DNA from: Synechococcus sp. HK01-R
GTDB taxonomy: Bacteria > Cyanobacteriota > Cyanobacteriia > PCC-6307 > Cyanobiaceae
Length of the DNA: 64,000 nt
Direction: 5' to 3'
Assembly (NCBI RefSeq): GCF_014217855.1
Contig: NZ_CP059059.1
Span: forward strand, 1,736,001 to 1,800,000
Part shown: piece by piece, positions 23,957 through 34,210 of the stretch
How positions within the stretch are numbered: the first letter of the stretch is position 1
Layout: each line of letters opens with the position of its first letter
Made by a program: the position numbers and the translations under genes
The notes under the pieces: model-generated
Told to the model about the DNA's origin: nothing
Databases searched by the model: none
Seen by the model: only the letters and a program-made list of their open reading frames with translations

Positions 23957-24976
23957 TCGCTGCCCTCAACCGGATGGCCCGTGCCCGTTCACGTCGTTGG
24001 TGCTGGACTCTGCTGGCGGCGCTGCTGATACCGGCGGTCATCGTCAGTCAGCGCAGCGGAGGGGGGGGATCCCAGGCCTCAAGGGTCGCGCCTGCCTCCC
24101 TGCCGGTGCTTCCCACCCACCCCGCTCTTCCCCGCAGTGCGGACGGTCGCCACTATCCCTTGATCCCGCAGGATCCCAGCGCGCTGGCGACGTTGCTGGA
24201 GGCTCTTGAGGCTGCGATCCGGGCGCCGGCGACACCGGATTCAGCCCTGCCGCGACTCGCCCATCAGCAGCAGGTGATCTATCGGGTGCTCTCCCGCGAT
24301 CCCGCAAGGGCTCGACAGGTCCGCCAAGCCCTGTCGCCCTCCTGGCATTGGTTGTTTGATCAGCACGTCGCGGCCCGCCGGGAATTTCTGGCCATGCACC
24401 GGGGGCCGGCTGGTTCGACGCTGCCCGCATGGCGCATTCAGGCACCGGCCCCGGCTGAGCGCCTGCTCGAGGCGTACCGCAGTGCTTCGGCCAAGACCGG
24501 GATTCCCTGGGAGGTTCTAGCGGCGGTGAATCTGGTCGAAACCGGTATGGGTCGGATCGATGGGGTGTCGGTCGCCAATGCCCAGGGACCTATGCAGTTT
24601 TTGCCCAGCACGTGGGCGGAGCCAGGCATCGGTCGTGGCGGCAACATTCGTGATCCCTGGGATGCGATCCATGCCGCTGCTCGCTACCTCGTGCGTCGGG
24701 GGGGACTCAGCGATATCCGCCGCGGGCTCTGGGGGTACAACAACAGCCATCACTACGGAGAGGCCGTTCTGCGCTACGCCGCGGTTTTGAAGGCTGATCC
24801 GGCTGCCTACCGGGGCCTGTACCACTGGGAGATTCACTACGCCTCGGCTGCAGGGGATCTCTGGTTGCCCGTGGGCTATGCCCAGGCAAAACCGATTCAT
24901 GTTCGGGACTATTTGCGTCGCCAGCCCTTCAGCAGCCCACCAACTACGCTGCGACCAACTGAGAACAATCCTGCGC

Positions 24977-27036
<2,060 letters not shown>

Positions 27037-27060
27037 TCTGCGACCTCAAGGCGTGACCCC

Positions 27061-27954
27061 ATGGCACTGATTCTTCCGCGCAGCTATCACAAGATCGCCG
27101 CGGTCGAACGCAACGGCATTTCCTGGATCGAGCCCGAGCTTGCCGAGCGTCAGGACATCCGGCCCCTGAGGATCGGCATTCTCAACATCATGCCCCTGGG
27201 AAAGCAGTACGAATTCAACCTGCTCCATCCCCTCGGGCTATCCCCTCTGCAGATCGAACCGATCTGGATCCGACTCACCAGTCATTCCTATAAAACCTGG
27301 GACCATCACCACCTCGATCAGCTCTACGTGAGCTGGGAGGAGGCCACCGCTCAGGCGCCCCTCGATGGCCTGATCATCACCGGTGCTCCAGTGGAGCATC
27401 TTCCTTTCGAGCAGGTCACCTATTGGCCAGAACTTGTGGATCTGATCGAGGAAGCCCGACGCAGTTGCGCCAGCACCCTTGGGCTTTGTTGGGCCGGATT
27501 TGCCTTGGCGTATCTGGCTGGAGTCGACAAGATGCCGTTTGAAAAGAAGCTGTTTGGGGTGTATCCCATGCGCAGCCTGGTGCCGGGCCATGCCCTGATG
27601 GGAACCCAGGATGATCGCTTCTTCTGCCCCCAGAGTCGCCATGCCGGACTGGCGGATTCGGCGATGGAGGCCGCTCAGCGTCAGGGAAGGCTGCGCTTGC
27701 TCGCCCATGGCGAAGACGTCGGCTACACCATCTTCGAGACCACCGATCAGCGTCAGCTGATGCACTTGGGGCATCCCGAATACAACACGTCCAGGATCCT
27801 GGGGGAGATGGAGAGAGACCGGGCTCGCGGTGATGTGCCGCCTCCCGAGAACTTTGATGCTGATCACCCCCAGACCCTCTGGCGCTCCCATCGCAATCTG
27901 CTGTTTCAGCAGTGGGTCTGGTTCTGTTATCAGCGCGTCAGTCTGGCGGGCTGA
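27061..27954 (+). CDS. metA: homoserine O-acyltransferase, probably acetyl-specific
   Basis: MetA activates homoserine for methionine synthesis. The 297-residue product has the amidotransferase-like fold: RIGILNIMPLGKQYEF, LDGLIITGAPVEHLPFE, catalytic Cys in STLGLCWAGFALAYL, and YTIFETTDQRQLMHLGHPEY with the catalytic His. In the acyl-specificity position after ITGAPV there is Glu (E. coli succinyl-type has Gly), which is the residue reported for acetyl-CoA users. That agrees with the adjacent metY, which uses O-acetylhomoserine. Length and start at 27061 fit the family, and the two genes are likely one operon. Confidence 0.93.
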   Translation: MALILPRSYHKIAAVERNGISWIEPELAERQDIRPLRIGILNIMPLGKQYEFNLLHPLGLSPLQIEPIWIRLTSHSYKTWDHHHLDQLYVSWEEATAQAPLDGLIITGAPVEHLPFEQVTYWPELVDLIEEARRSCASTLGLCWAGFALAYLAGVDKMPFEKKLFGVYPMRSLVPGHALMGTQDDRFFCPQSRHAGLADSAMEAAQRQGRLRLLAHGEDVGYTIFETTDQRQLMHLGHPEYNTSRILGEMERDRARGDVPPPENFDADHPQTLWRSHRNLLFQQWVWFCYQRVSLAG

Positions 27955-28477
27955 TGGGCTGCGCTTTGTCGCTGTAGAACACCGTGCAGCGATAGCGATC
28001 GCTTTCGCGCACCTGGATGGTGGTGCATTGGGTGTCGGTCACAGTGCTGCCTTGCGGCACCTGTTGCTGGGCCCTTTCGCTGGCATCCTGGGCATCCCAG
28101 ACCGACTCGGCGGTGATGCTTCCCGCCACGAGGGCTGAAGGGGCAAGAAGGAGAAGGAGCAGAACACCAGCGCTCTTGCCAATCACCTGGTTCATCACGG
28201 AGGCGCTGGTCTCGATCGCACGCTCGCTGGATGGGCCCCGATTGAGCTCCCGTTCGAGAGCTTCCACACGTTTTTCCCTGACGCAGTGGCGACATCCGCC
28301 TGTGGTCTGGAGATGTTTTTCAGGTGTGATGCAGATCTGCTGCACAGGGTGTTTGCGGCAGAGAATTTTGATCGGGCTTTTGTAGCTCCGGTAGTGAATA
28401 CCCGAATAATCGAACCGGTCTCCGAAGCGCTGACGCGCCCGTTCAAGGAATTCCTCTTCGGAGATTCGTGCCGCCAT
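27938..28477 (-). CDS. zinc-ribbon DUF723-like domain fused to a membrane-anchored C-terminal domain
   Basis: Residues 7-65 of 179 match a small zinc-finger pattern of the DUF723 type: FLERARQRFGDRFDYSGIHY, then KILCRKHPVQQICITPEKHL and GGCRHC (Cys/His ligands). These are mostly known next to homing endonucleases and in phage proteins. Residues 94-115 (MNQVIGKSAGVLLLLLLAPS) look like a signal or membrane segment, followed by a 60-residue tail with two Cys (TQCTTIQVRESDRYRCTVFYSD). Met94 could be an independent start for a secreted protein. The pairing of a zinc finger with a membrane tail is odd. The gene overlaps the metA stop by 17 bases, on the opposite strand. Confidence 0.6.
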   Translation of the reverse strand: MAARISEEEFLERARQRFGDRFDYSGIHYRSYKSPIKILCRKHPVQQICITPEKHLQTTGGCRHCVREKRVEALERELNRGPSSERAIETSASVMNQVIGKSAGVLLLLLLAPSALVAGSITAESVWDAQDASERAQQQVPQGSTVTDTQCTTIQVRESDRYRCTVFYSDKAQPISPPD

Positions 28478-28530
28478 TTCCGAAATTTATCGGCCATCGC
28501 AGGCTTTTTCTTGACCAGCTTTATTGCTTG

Positions 28531-30165
28531 TTACTCAGATGCATCGCCTGCAACAGGCTCTCCAAGGAGCTTGGATCTGAGCACCGGCAGCAGATTGGAT
28601 GGCCGATCCCCCTCTCGGAAGACAACACTCTGCGCCTGTTCCTGTGAATCCAGAGGCTCGATCCACTGTTTCTGTCGCTCACGGACAGAGCAATCGGCCT
28701 CGGATGGGTCGCGACCAAGGGCCTGGCGCTGTTGGATCCGGGTCGACGCCGTGGCATCACTGCATTGGCAGTGCAGGATCACCATGGCGCGGTCCATCCG
28801 TTTCGCCAAAAGGCGCATCCACTCCCTCTCCCTGCGTCGCAGGAAGGTGGCATCCACGATCACATCAAAACCACTGCTCAGTAGGGACTCCACCAGCTCT
28901 GGGAGCCTTTGCTCGAACAGCCATGCTGTGACCTCAGCGCTGTAGGGGTCAGGATCCGTGCGCCAGCCGACCTGCAACGGCAGTCGCCCGAAGGCCCTGG
29001 CGCGTTCGAGATCCGAGCGAACCCGCAGGGCCGGCAGCGCTCCCACCAGGAAGCGGCTGAGGGTGGATTTGCCACTGCCGCTCAGCCCATGCATCAACAC
29101 CAGCCCTCCCTTCGCTGGTTGTTCCATCTGGGTAGCCCGCTCGATGTAGTCGCTCACTCTTCCCATCAACGTTGCATTGGGTTGTTGGCCCTGGCGCACG
29201 GCAGTGACCTTCGCCCGCACCATGGCCCGGTAGGCGACATACCAGCGCCAGAGGTCCATGGCTCTGTAGTCACCACTGCACTCCAGCCAGCGGTTGAGGA
29301 GGATGGCGCCGGCTCCCGATTGCTGCTGCACCTGGAGATCCATCACCAGAAAAGCGATCTCACTGATTGGGTCGATCCATCGCAGCCCTGGGTTGAAGTC
29401 TATGGCGTCAAAGACCTCGAGCTTGCCGTCGGCTCGGCGGTGGATATTGCCGCAATGCAGATCGCCATGGCACTCACGGATGGCTCCCGCTTCGAGCCGT
29501 TGTTGGAAGCGTGGGGAGAGTCGTTCGCTCTCCTGCTCAGTCCAGGTGCGGTGCCTGGCGAGGGCGGCGTGGATCGGCCCCTTGGGTGTTCGTTGATCCA
29601 GCACCAGCAGATTGGCCTGGACTGGTTCAATCACTGCTGAAGCGGTGCCGAGAGGGCCTGTCGGGGCCGCACGGGCTGCCTGATGGTGGAACTGGGCGAG
29701 GCTGTCGGCCAGTTCCTCGAAGCAGCTGTCCGGTAATGGTTCGTTGAGGCAGTTGCTCAGCAGAGATCTGGAGGGGAATTGGTGCATGCGCACCGTCGCT
29801 TCCAGCAGATCTTGTTGGTTCCGTCGTGCTTGGTCGGGGTCGCAGGCAAGGATCCGGGCCGACTCCGCTGGGCCGACCACGGAGTCCACGGCGGCGTAAA
29901 GATCTGGGGCCAGCCGCTGATTCAGGCGTAGCTCCTCTCGGCAGTAATGCAGGCGTTGCTCAAAGGTGGCGGCCTGCACAAAGCCGAGATCGATCGGCTT
30001 TTTGATTTTGTAGGCCCACAGGCCAGTCAGCAGCACCCAGGAGATATGGGTCTCCACCAGCTGCACTGATTCCACCGGATGGGGGTAGGCCTCTGGACGC
30101 AACAGGGCCTTGATCAGAGGCGGCTGCCCATCTGGGGTTTGCGCATCGGGGGAGTCAGCCAGCAT
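28531..30165 (-). CDS. APH-like kinase fused to P-loop kinase
   Basis: The 544-residue product joins two phosphotransferase folds. Residues 1-330 carry the aminoglycoside-phosphotransferase-like blocks IRECHGDLHCGNIHRRADGKLEVFDAIDFNPGLRWIDPISE. Residues 355-530 form a P-loop kinase: LVLMHGLSGSGKSTLSRFL, LRVRSDLERARAFG, FDVIVDATFLRRREREW and ILHCQCSDATASTRI. The family is known in many bacteria as an AAA/APH fusion of unknown substrate (often annotated gluconate-kinase-like or BAE81-type). It is divergent from alkB across 23 bases. Confidence is high for domains, low for substrate. Confidence 0.85.
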   Translation of the reverse strand: MLADSPDAQTPDGQPPLIKALLRPEAYPHPVESVQLVETHISWVLLTGLWAYKIKKPIDLGFVQAATFEQRLHYCREELRLNQRLAPDLYAAVDSVVGPAESARILACDPDQARRNQQDLLEATVRMHQFPSRSLLSNCLNEPLPDSCFEELADSLAQFHHQAARAAPTGPLGTASAVIEPVQANLLVLDQRTPKGPIHAALARHRTWTEQESERLSPRFQQRLEAGAIRECHGDLHCGNIHRRADGKLEVFDAIDFNPGLRWIDPISEIAFLVMDLQVQQQSGAGAILLNRWLECSGDYRAMDLWRWYVAYRAMVRAKVTAVRQGQQPNATLMGRVSDYIERATQMEQPAKGGLVLMHGLSGSGKSTLSRFLVGALPALRVRSDLERARAFGRLPLQVGWRTDPDPYSAEVTAWLFEQRLPELVESLLSSGFDVIVDATFLRRREREWMRLLAKRMDRAMVILHCQCSDATASTRIQQRQALGRDPSEADCSVRERQKQWIEPLDSQEQAQSVVFREGDRPSNLLPVLRSKLLGEPVAGDASE

Positions 30166-30188
30166 GGGGGGCGTCCAGCGCCGATTCC

Positions 30189-30782
30189 ATGATGCTCGAG
30201 CCTTGGCATCTGCACCGCCGTTGGATGGAGGCAGAGGCCTGCAGGCACTGGATGGGTCGATTACAAGAGCAGTTGCTCTGGGAGCAGCCTGTGGTTCAGG
30301 TGTATGGACGCCGCCATCCCGTGCCCCGGCTGACGGTGTTCCTGGCAGACCAGCAGGTCTCCTATCGCTACAGCGGAGTTCTCCATCGCGGTGGGGGCTG
30401 GCCCGATTGGTTTCAACCTTTGCTGGAGAAGGTCAATGCTGCCTGCGGCACTGCCTTTAACGGCTGTCTGCTCAATCTGTATCGCCATGGTGATGACCGC
30501 ATGGGCTGGCACGCCGATGATGAGCCTGAGATCGATGGCGCCCATCCGATCGCATCGCTCTCCTTCGGGGCATCCCGGACGTTTCAGTTTCGCCATCGCC
30601 TCTCCAAGGAGCGCCGTGACCTCGAACTTGCTGATGGCGATCTGCTGGTGATGGCCCCTGGCTGTCAGCAGCAGTGGTTGCATGCTGTGCCGGTGCGGCG
30701 GCGGTTGCAGGAGGTTCGGATCAATCTCACCTTCAGGGTGTTCCGAACCACTGCAGCAGCCACCACCAGAGAGGGACGCTGA
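30189..30782 (+). CDS. alkB: AlkB-family alpha-ketoglutarate-dependent dioxygenase
   Basis: AlkB proteins remove methyl lesions from DNA or RNA by oxidative demethylation. The 197-residue product shows the iron-binding HxD in NLYRHGDDRMGWHADDEPEI, the block ASLSFGASRTFQFRHR, the second His in QQWLHAVPV, and the RINLTFR Arg that binds 2-oxoglutarate. The layout is closest to the ALKBH2/3-like branch seen in many cyanobacteria. Either Met1 or Met2 could be the start. Its 3' end overlaps the convergent AEC transporter gene by 50 bases. Confidence 0.92.
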   Translation: MMLEPWHLHRRWMEAEACRHWMGRLQEQLLWEQPVVQVYGRRHPVPRLTVFLADQQVSYRYSGVLHRGGGWPDWFQPLLEKVNAACGTAFNGCLLNLYRHGDDRMGWHADDEPEIDGAHPIASLSFGASRTFQFRHRLSKERRDLELADGDLLVMAPGCQQQWLHAVPVRRRLQEVRINLTFRVFRTTAAATTREGR

Positions 30783-31647
30783 TCAGCGCCAGCAGAGTGC
30801 TGCGCAGCACCAGCAAGGCTGCGGTGTCGTGTTCACGCTGCACGGCCTCCGCCATCAGCAGCACGGAGATTGCCGTGGGGGCAGCTGCCTGCAACACCAG
30901 CGCATCCCGACTGCTGCTGGCCAAGGGCAACAGGCGTGTGACCAGAAGCATCAGCAGGGGATAGAACGCCAATTTGGCGATCAGCGAGGCGCCGAGACCT
31001 GCTCTGGAGGCGGTCGCCTCGCCCTTCGGTTCGATCGCTCCTAGGCGCATGCCCACCACGGCAAGGGCCAGCACAATCACCACCCTGGAGGGAAACCACA
31101 GCAGCGCGGCGATGTCCGCTCGCCAGGGGGTTAGCTGAACCATCAGAGCGCCCAGCAGCCCACGACTGGCAGGGCTTTCACTGATGTGGCGTAACAATGA
31201 GATCAGGGTTCCAGCCTGTTCCTGCCCCTGCGTCCTCGCCAGCCAGAGGGGACCCAGTCCCCACGCCAGCAAGGTGGCACCGAAGTCGTAGCCGATGCTC
31301 ACTGGAAGAGCTTCCTCCGGAAGCAGGGCCAGGGCAACGGGAATCCCGAAATAGGCGGTGTTGCCGACGCAGCTGCCCAGTTGCAGGGTCGGTGTGCCGA
31401 GCCCCAGGGCCTGGCAGCGCTGCTGCTGCGTGATGGTGAGCATCAGCAGGATGCCGAAGACGGCGATCGCGGCGTAGCCGAGCACAGCCCAGTTCAGTCC
31501 GCTGCGAAGCAGGAGTCCCATCAGACTGATCGGCACTCCGAAACGCACCAGTGGCAAGGCAAGGGGCCTTGTCCAGCTCGGGCGCCGACGGCCGATCAGA
31601 TAGCCGAGCCCCAGCGTGGGTACGAGTTCGGCGAAGAGGCGAAGCAT
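30733..31647 (-). CDS. AEC (auxin efflux carrier) family transporter
   Basis: The 304-residue product is an integral membrane protein with about ten hydrophobic helices in two repeats. Typical blocks are LALPLVRFGVPISLMGLLL, TLQLGSCVGNTAYFGIPVALALLPEEAL with the family NxxYxGxP motif, and AAPTAISVLLMAEAVQREHDTAALLVLRSTL with the family SxP/TxP region. Bacterial members export or import small organic acids or amino acids, and some are malonate transporters. Substrate unknown here. The gene ends with a 50-base convergent overlap with alkB. Confidence 0.88.
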   Translation of the reverse strand: MLRLFAELVPTLGLGYLIGRRRPSWTRPLALPLVRFGVPISLMGLLLRSGLNWAVLGYAAIAVFGILLMLTITQQQRCQALGLGTPTLQLGSCVGNTAYFGIPVALALLPEEALPVSIGYDFGATLLAWGLGPLWLARTQGQEQAGTLISLLRHISESPASRGLLGALMVQLTPWRADIAALLWFPSRVVIVLALAVVGMRLGAIEPKGEATASRAGLGASLIAKLAFYPLLMLLVTRLLPLASSSRDALVLQAAAPTAISVLLMAEAVQREHDTAALLVLRSTLLALISVPLWWWLLQWFGTP

Positions 31648-31727
31648 CCGCGATCAGCCGAACAGGGGTGATTCGATCTTGACCCACGACCCCTGTGACA
31701 GACTTCAGATTGTCTACAGGTTGACCG

Positions 31728-31928
31728 ATGCGTGCTGCTGGCCCCGTCTGCTCGATCCCTCGCCACTGGGAGCGGTTGGCGCTCAGTCTCAGTGACCGAC
31801 GGGATCAGTTGCTCGAGCGCTTGGCTCAGCAAGTGGAGGCCCTTCCTGCAGACAATGAGAGTTGGCTGAGCACCGAACGGGAGCTGATGGCTGCTGAGAG
31901 CGCCCTGAGGCGTTTGCAGGCCATTTAG
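31728..31928 (+). CDS. small hypothetical protein
   Basis: The 66-residue product is charged and helical, with a possible coiled-coil segment DRRDQLLERLAQQVEALPAD, followed by TERELMAAESALRRLQAI. It stands alone between the divergent AEC gene and the convergent ABC ATPase gene, whose stop overlaps by 4 bases. Codon use looks protein-like and the frame fits the gap exactly, but no family is recognised. Confidence 0.55.
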   Translation: MRAAGPVCSIPRHWERLALSLSDRRDQLLERLAQQVEALPADNESWLSTERELMAAESALRRLQAI

Positions 31929-32668
31929 TGCTGCATTTGGCTCAGGAAGCGGCGACTGCGTTCCTCGCGGGCATGGTTGAAAAAGGAGGACGCATCATTG
32001 AGTTCCACCACCCGCCCGCGGTCCATGAAGAGAACGCGGTCGGCCACGTCCCTGGCGAATCCGAGTTCGTGGGTGACCACCACCATGGTCATGCCCTCAG
32101 ATGCCAGGGCTCGCATGGCATCCAGCACTTCCTTGACTCGCTCGGGATCCAGGGCGCTCGTGGGTTCATCGAAGAGCATCACCTCCGGTTTCAGCGCCAG
32201 GGCACGGGCGATCGCCACCCGCTGCTGCTGACCGCCACTGAGCTGGGCAGGGAATTTGTCTGCCTGCTCCGCAATCCCCATCTGCGACAGCAGGCTTCTG
32301 GCCTGTTGTTCTGCTTCCGGCCTGGCAATTCCCTGAACCCGGATCGGTGCCAGGGTGATGTTGTCGAGGATCGAGAGATGGGGGAAGAGGTTGAATTGCT
32401 GAAACACCATGCCCACCCGCTTGCGGATCCTGCGGATCTGCCGCTCATCCCCCTCGGCATCCAGGGGGATTCCGAGCACGTTCAGAGTCCCCGAATCGAT
32501 CGACTCGAGACCGTTGAAGGTGCGAATCAGGCTGCTCTTGCCGGATCCTGAAGGCCCCATCACCACGAGCACCTCGCCCAGCTTCACCTCCAGGGAGACG
32601 TGATCCAGAGCCAGGGGCCCGTTCCCATAGCGTTTGCAGAGGTCTCTGGCCTGGATGGCTGTGGTCAT
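31925..32668 (-). CDS. aapP: polar amino acid ABC transporter ATPase
   Basis: The 247-residue ATPase drives uptake of polar amino acids. Walker A is GPSGSGKSSL, the Q-loop is FQQFNLFPHLSI, the signature is LSGGQQQRVAIARALAL, Walker B is VMLFDEPTSALDPE and the switch His lies in VVVTHELGFA. I chose ATG 32668 (MTTAIQARDL); the frame upstream to 32812 lies within the permease gene. It is the last gene of a five-gene set (binding protein, permease, HdeD-like, permease, ATPase), matching the AapJQMP/NatFGH-BgtA type of transporter in cyanobacteria. It starts 4 bases after the permease stop. Confidence 0.94.
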   Translation of the reverse strand: MTTAIQARDLCKRYGNGPLALDHVSLEVKLGEVLVVMGPSGSGKSSLIRTFNGLESIDSGTLNVLGIPLDAEGDERQIRRIRKRVGMVFQQFNLFPHLSILDNITLAPIRVQGIARPEAEQQARSLLSQMGIAEQADKFPAQLSGGQQQRVAIARALALKPEVMLFDEPTSALDPERVKEVLDAMRALASEGMTMVVVTHELGFARDVADRVLFMDRGRVVELNDASSFFNHAREERSRRFLSQMQH

Positions 32669-32672
32669 AGCT

Positions 32673-33677
32673 CTATCGACTGGTCTCAAGGCGGCTGGCG
32701 AGTAGGGCCATGGCGGTTCCGACCAGCCAGTACACCACGCCAAGCCAGAGGTAGACCTCGAGGTGACGACCAATGAAGTCGGGATTCGCGAGCAAACTGC
32801 GGCTGATCCCAAGCAGTTCCACCAATCCGAGTAAAGCCATGAGGCTGGTGTTCTGCAGCAGGCCGATGGCTTGGTTGGTCAGTGCCGGCAGCGAGATCCT
32901 CAGCGCTTGAGGGAGCACCACCCAGCGCAGGCTTTGGATCGTGGTGAGCCCAAGAGCGGCGGCGGCTTCTCGCTGGGTGCGGGGGATGGCCTGCAGGCCC
33001 CCGCGAATGTCTTCCGCCACGTAGGCGGCAGCAAAGAGACCAAAAGCAACCACGGCCCGGAGCACGCGGTTGATCTCCAGATTCACCGGTAGAAACAGTG
33101 GGATCAGCAGTTGCCCAAAGAAGAGCACGGCGATCAGGGGGACGGCACGCATCAGGTCGACGTAGAGGCGACTGCTGTGATGCAGCACGGGCCAGGGGCT
33201 ATTGCGTCCGAGCGCGAGCAGGATGCCTAGGGGCAGTGCCAGAAAGCCACTCGCTCCCGTCAGCAGCAGGGTCAGGGCCAGCCCTCCCCAGGCACGGGAG
33301 GGAACGGCGGGTAGCCCCATCCCCCCTCCGAGCAGGGTGATGCCGAAGGGAAGCATGGCCAGCCATAGCCAGGGGAGCAGCAGCCTGAATACACCCCTGC
33401 TCTGTGGGCTGCGTTTCACGGGCAGCACGAGCGTGCAGAGGGTCAGGAGCAGCAACAGCAGCAGCCACAGGATCGGTCTCCAGCGTTGGTCCGCTGGATA
33501 AGTGCCGCTGGCGAACAGAGGCAGGTTGCTGCTGACGACAGACCAATCTGCTGCTGTTAACACCCAGGCACCTGTGCTCCAGAGAATCCAGGCGATCAAG
33601 ATCAGGATCGCCAGGGTGAGGAGCGCATCGAACGGATGGCGGCGCAGGTAGTGGATCAGGCGCCCCGATCGTCCCAT
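32673..33677 (-). CDS. aapM: polar amino acid ABC transporter permease (AapM-like)
   Basis: The 334-residue membrane protein has several N-terminal helices and the permease core with AapM-like sequence: SRLYVDLMRAVPLIAVLFFG, FAAAYVAEDIRGGLQAIPRTQREAAAALGLTT (the EAA loop that contacts the ATPase) and VVLPQALRISLPALTNQAIGLL. The ATG at 33677 overlaps the stop of the preceding HdeD-like gene as TGATG, so translation is coupled. The frame upstream of 33677 is open, but belongs to another gene. It works with the upstream AapQ-like permease as a heterodimer. Confidence 0.93.
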   Translation of the reverse strand: MGRSGRLIHYLRRHPFDALLTLAILILIAWILWSTGAWVLTAADWSVVSSNLPLFASGTYPADQRWRPILWLLLLLLLTLCTLVLPVKRSPQSRGVFRLLLPWLWLAMLPFGITLLGGGMGLPAVPSRAWGGLALTLLLTGASGFLALPLGILLALGRNSPWPVLHHSSRLYVDLMRAVPLIAVLFFGQLLIPLFLPVNLEINRVLRAVVAFGLFAAAYVAEDIRGGLQAIPRTQREAAAALGLTTIQSLRWVVLPQALRISLPALTNQAIGLLQNTSLMALLGLVELLGISRSLLANPDFIGRHLEVYLWLGVVYWLVGTAMALLASRLETSR

Positions 33678-34183
33678 CAGGCTTGCTCGCTCGGTGATGT
33701 GGGGGCTTGGAAGTGGTTCAGGGCCGAGAGGAACAGGCCAACGCCTAACAGGGTGCCGAGGGCCCAGAGGCTGTCGGAGGGCCACTCGAGCACAAGCAGT
33801 AGGCCAAGAATGGCTGTCACGACCCCGTCGAGCACAGTCAGACCTGCCGCTGGGTCCGCTGTCGTGGCTCCGGCCGCCAATTCCATCACCCCTTCGACAA
33901 GAAGCAGCACGCCCACGAACAGCGTCAGGCTGATTTCACTGTCGATCGGATCGATCAGGACCCAAAGGGCGGCGCCGCAGTAAAGCAGCCCGGTGAGCAC
34001 TCGGAACAGCCGAGCTTGGCCACCAGCTTCGCTCCCAAGCCGGAGAAATTGTCCAATCCCGGCGGCGAAAGCAATGCCGCCGAGCCCGATGGTGAGCAGC
34101 GAGCCGGAGGCGAAGGGCAGAAGCACGGCAGCGACCGCAGCGACGACCAACAAAACACCCGCGATGCGGCGTTGGGACCCCAT
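33677..34183 (-). CDS. HdeD-family (DUF308) membrane protein
   Basis: The 168-residue product has about six short membrane helices in three repeated pairs: RIAGVLLVVAAVAAVLLPFA, LLTIGLGGIAFAAGIGQFL, LYCGAALWVLIDPID and others, as in HdeD proteins linked to acid or stress tolerance in enterics. It sits between the two permease genes of the amino acid ABC operon, overlapping the aapM start by one base (TGATG), with 27 bases to the aapQ stop. Its insertion into a transport operon is unusual, and a role in stabilising or regulating the transporter is possible but unproven. Confidence 0.85.
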   Translation of the reverse strand: MGSQRRIAGVLLVVAAVAAVLLPFASGSLLTIGLGGIAFAAGIGQFLRLGSEAGGQARLFRVLTGLLYCGAALWVLIDPIDSEISLTLFVGVLLLVEGVMELAAGATTADPAAGLTVLDGVVTAILGLLLVLEWPSDSLWALGTLLGVGLFLSALNHFQAPTSPSEQA

Positions 34184-34210
34184 GACCGTCGAGGGAACAA
34201 CGCCGGAAGC

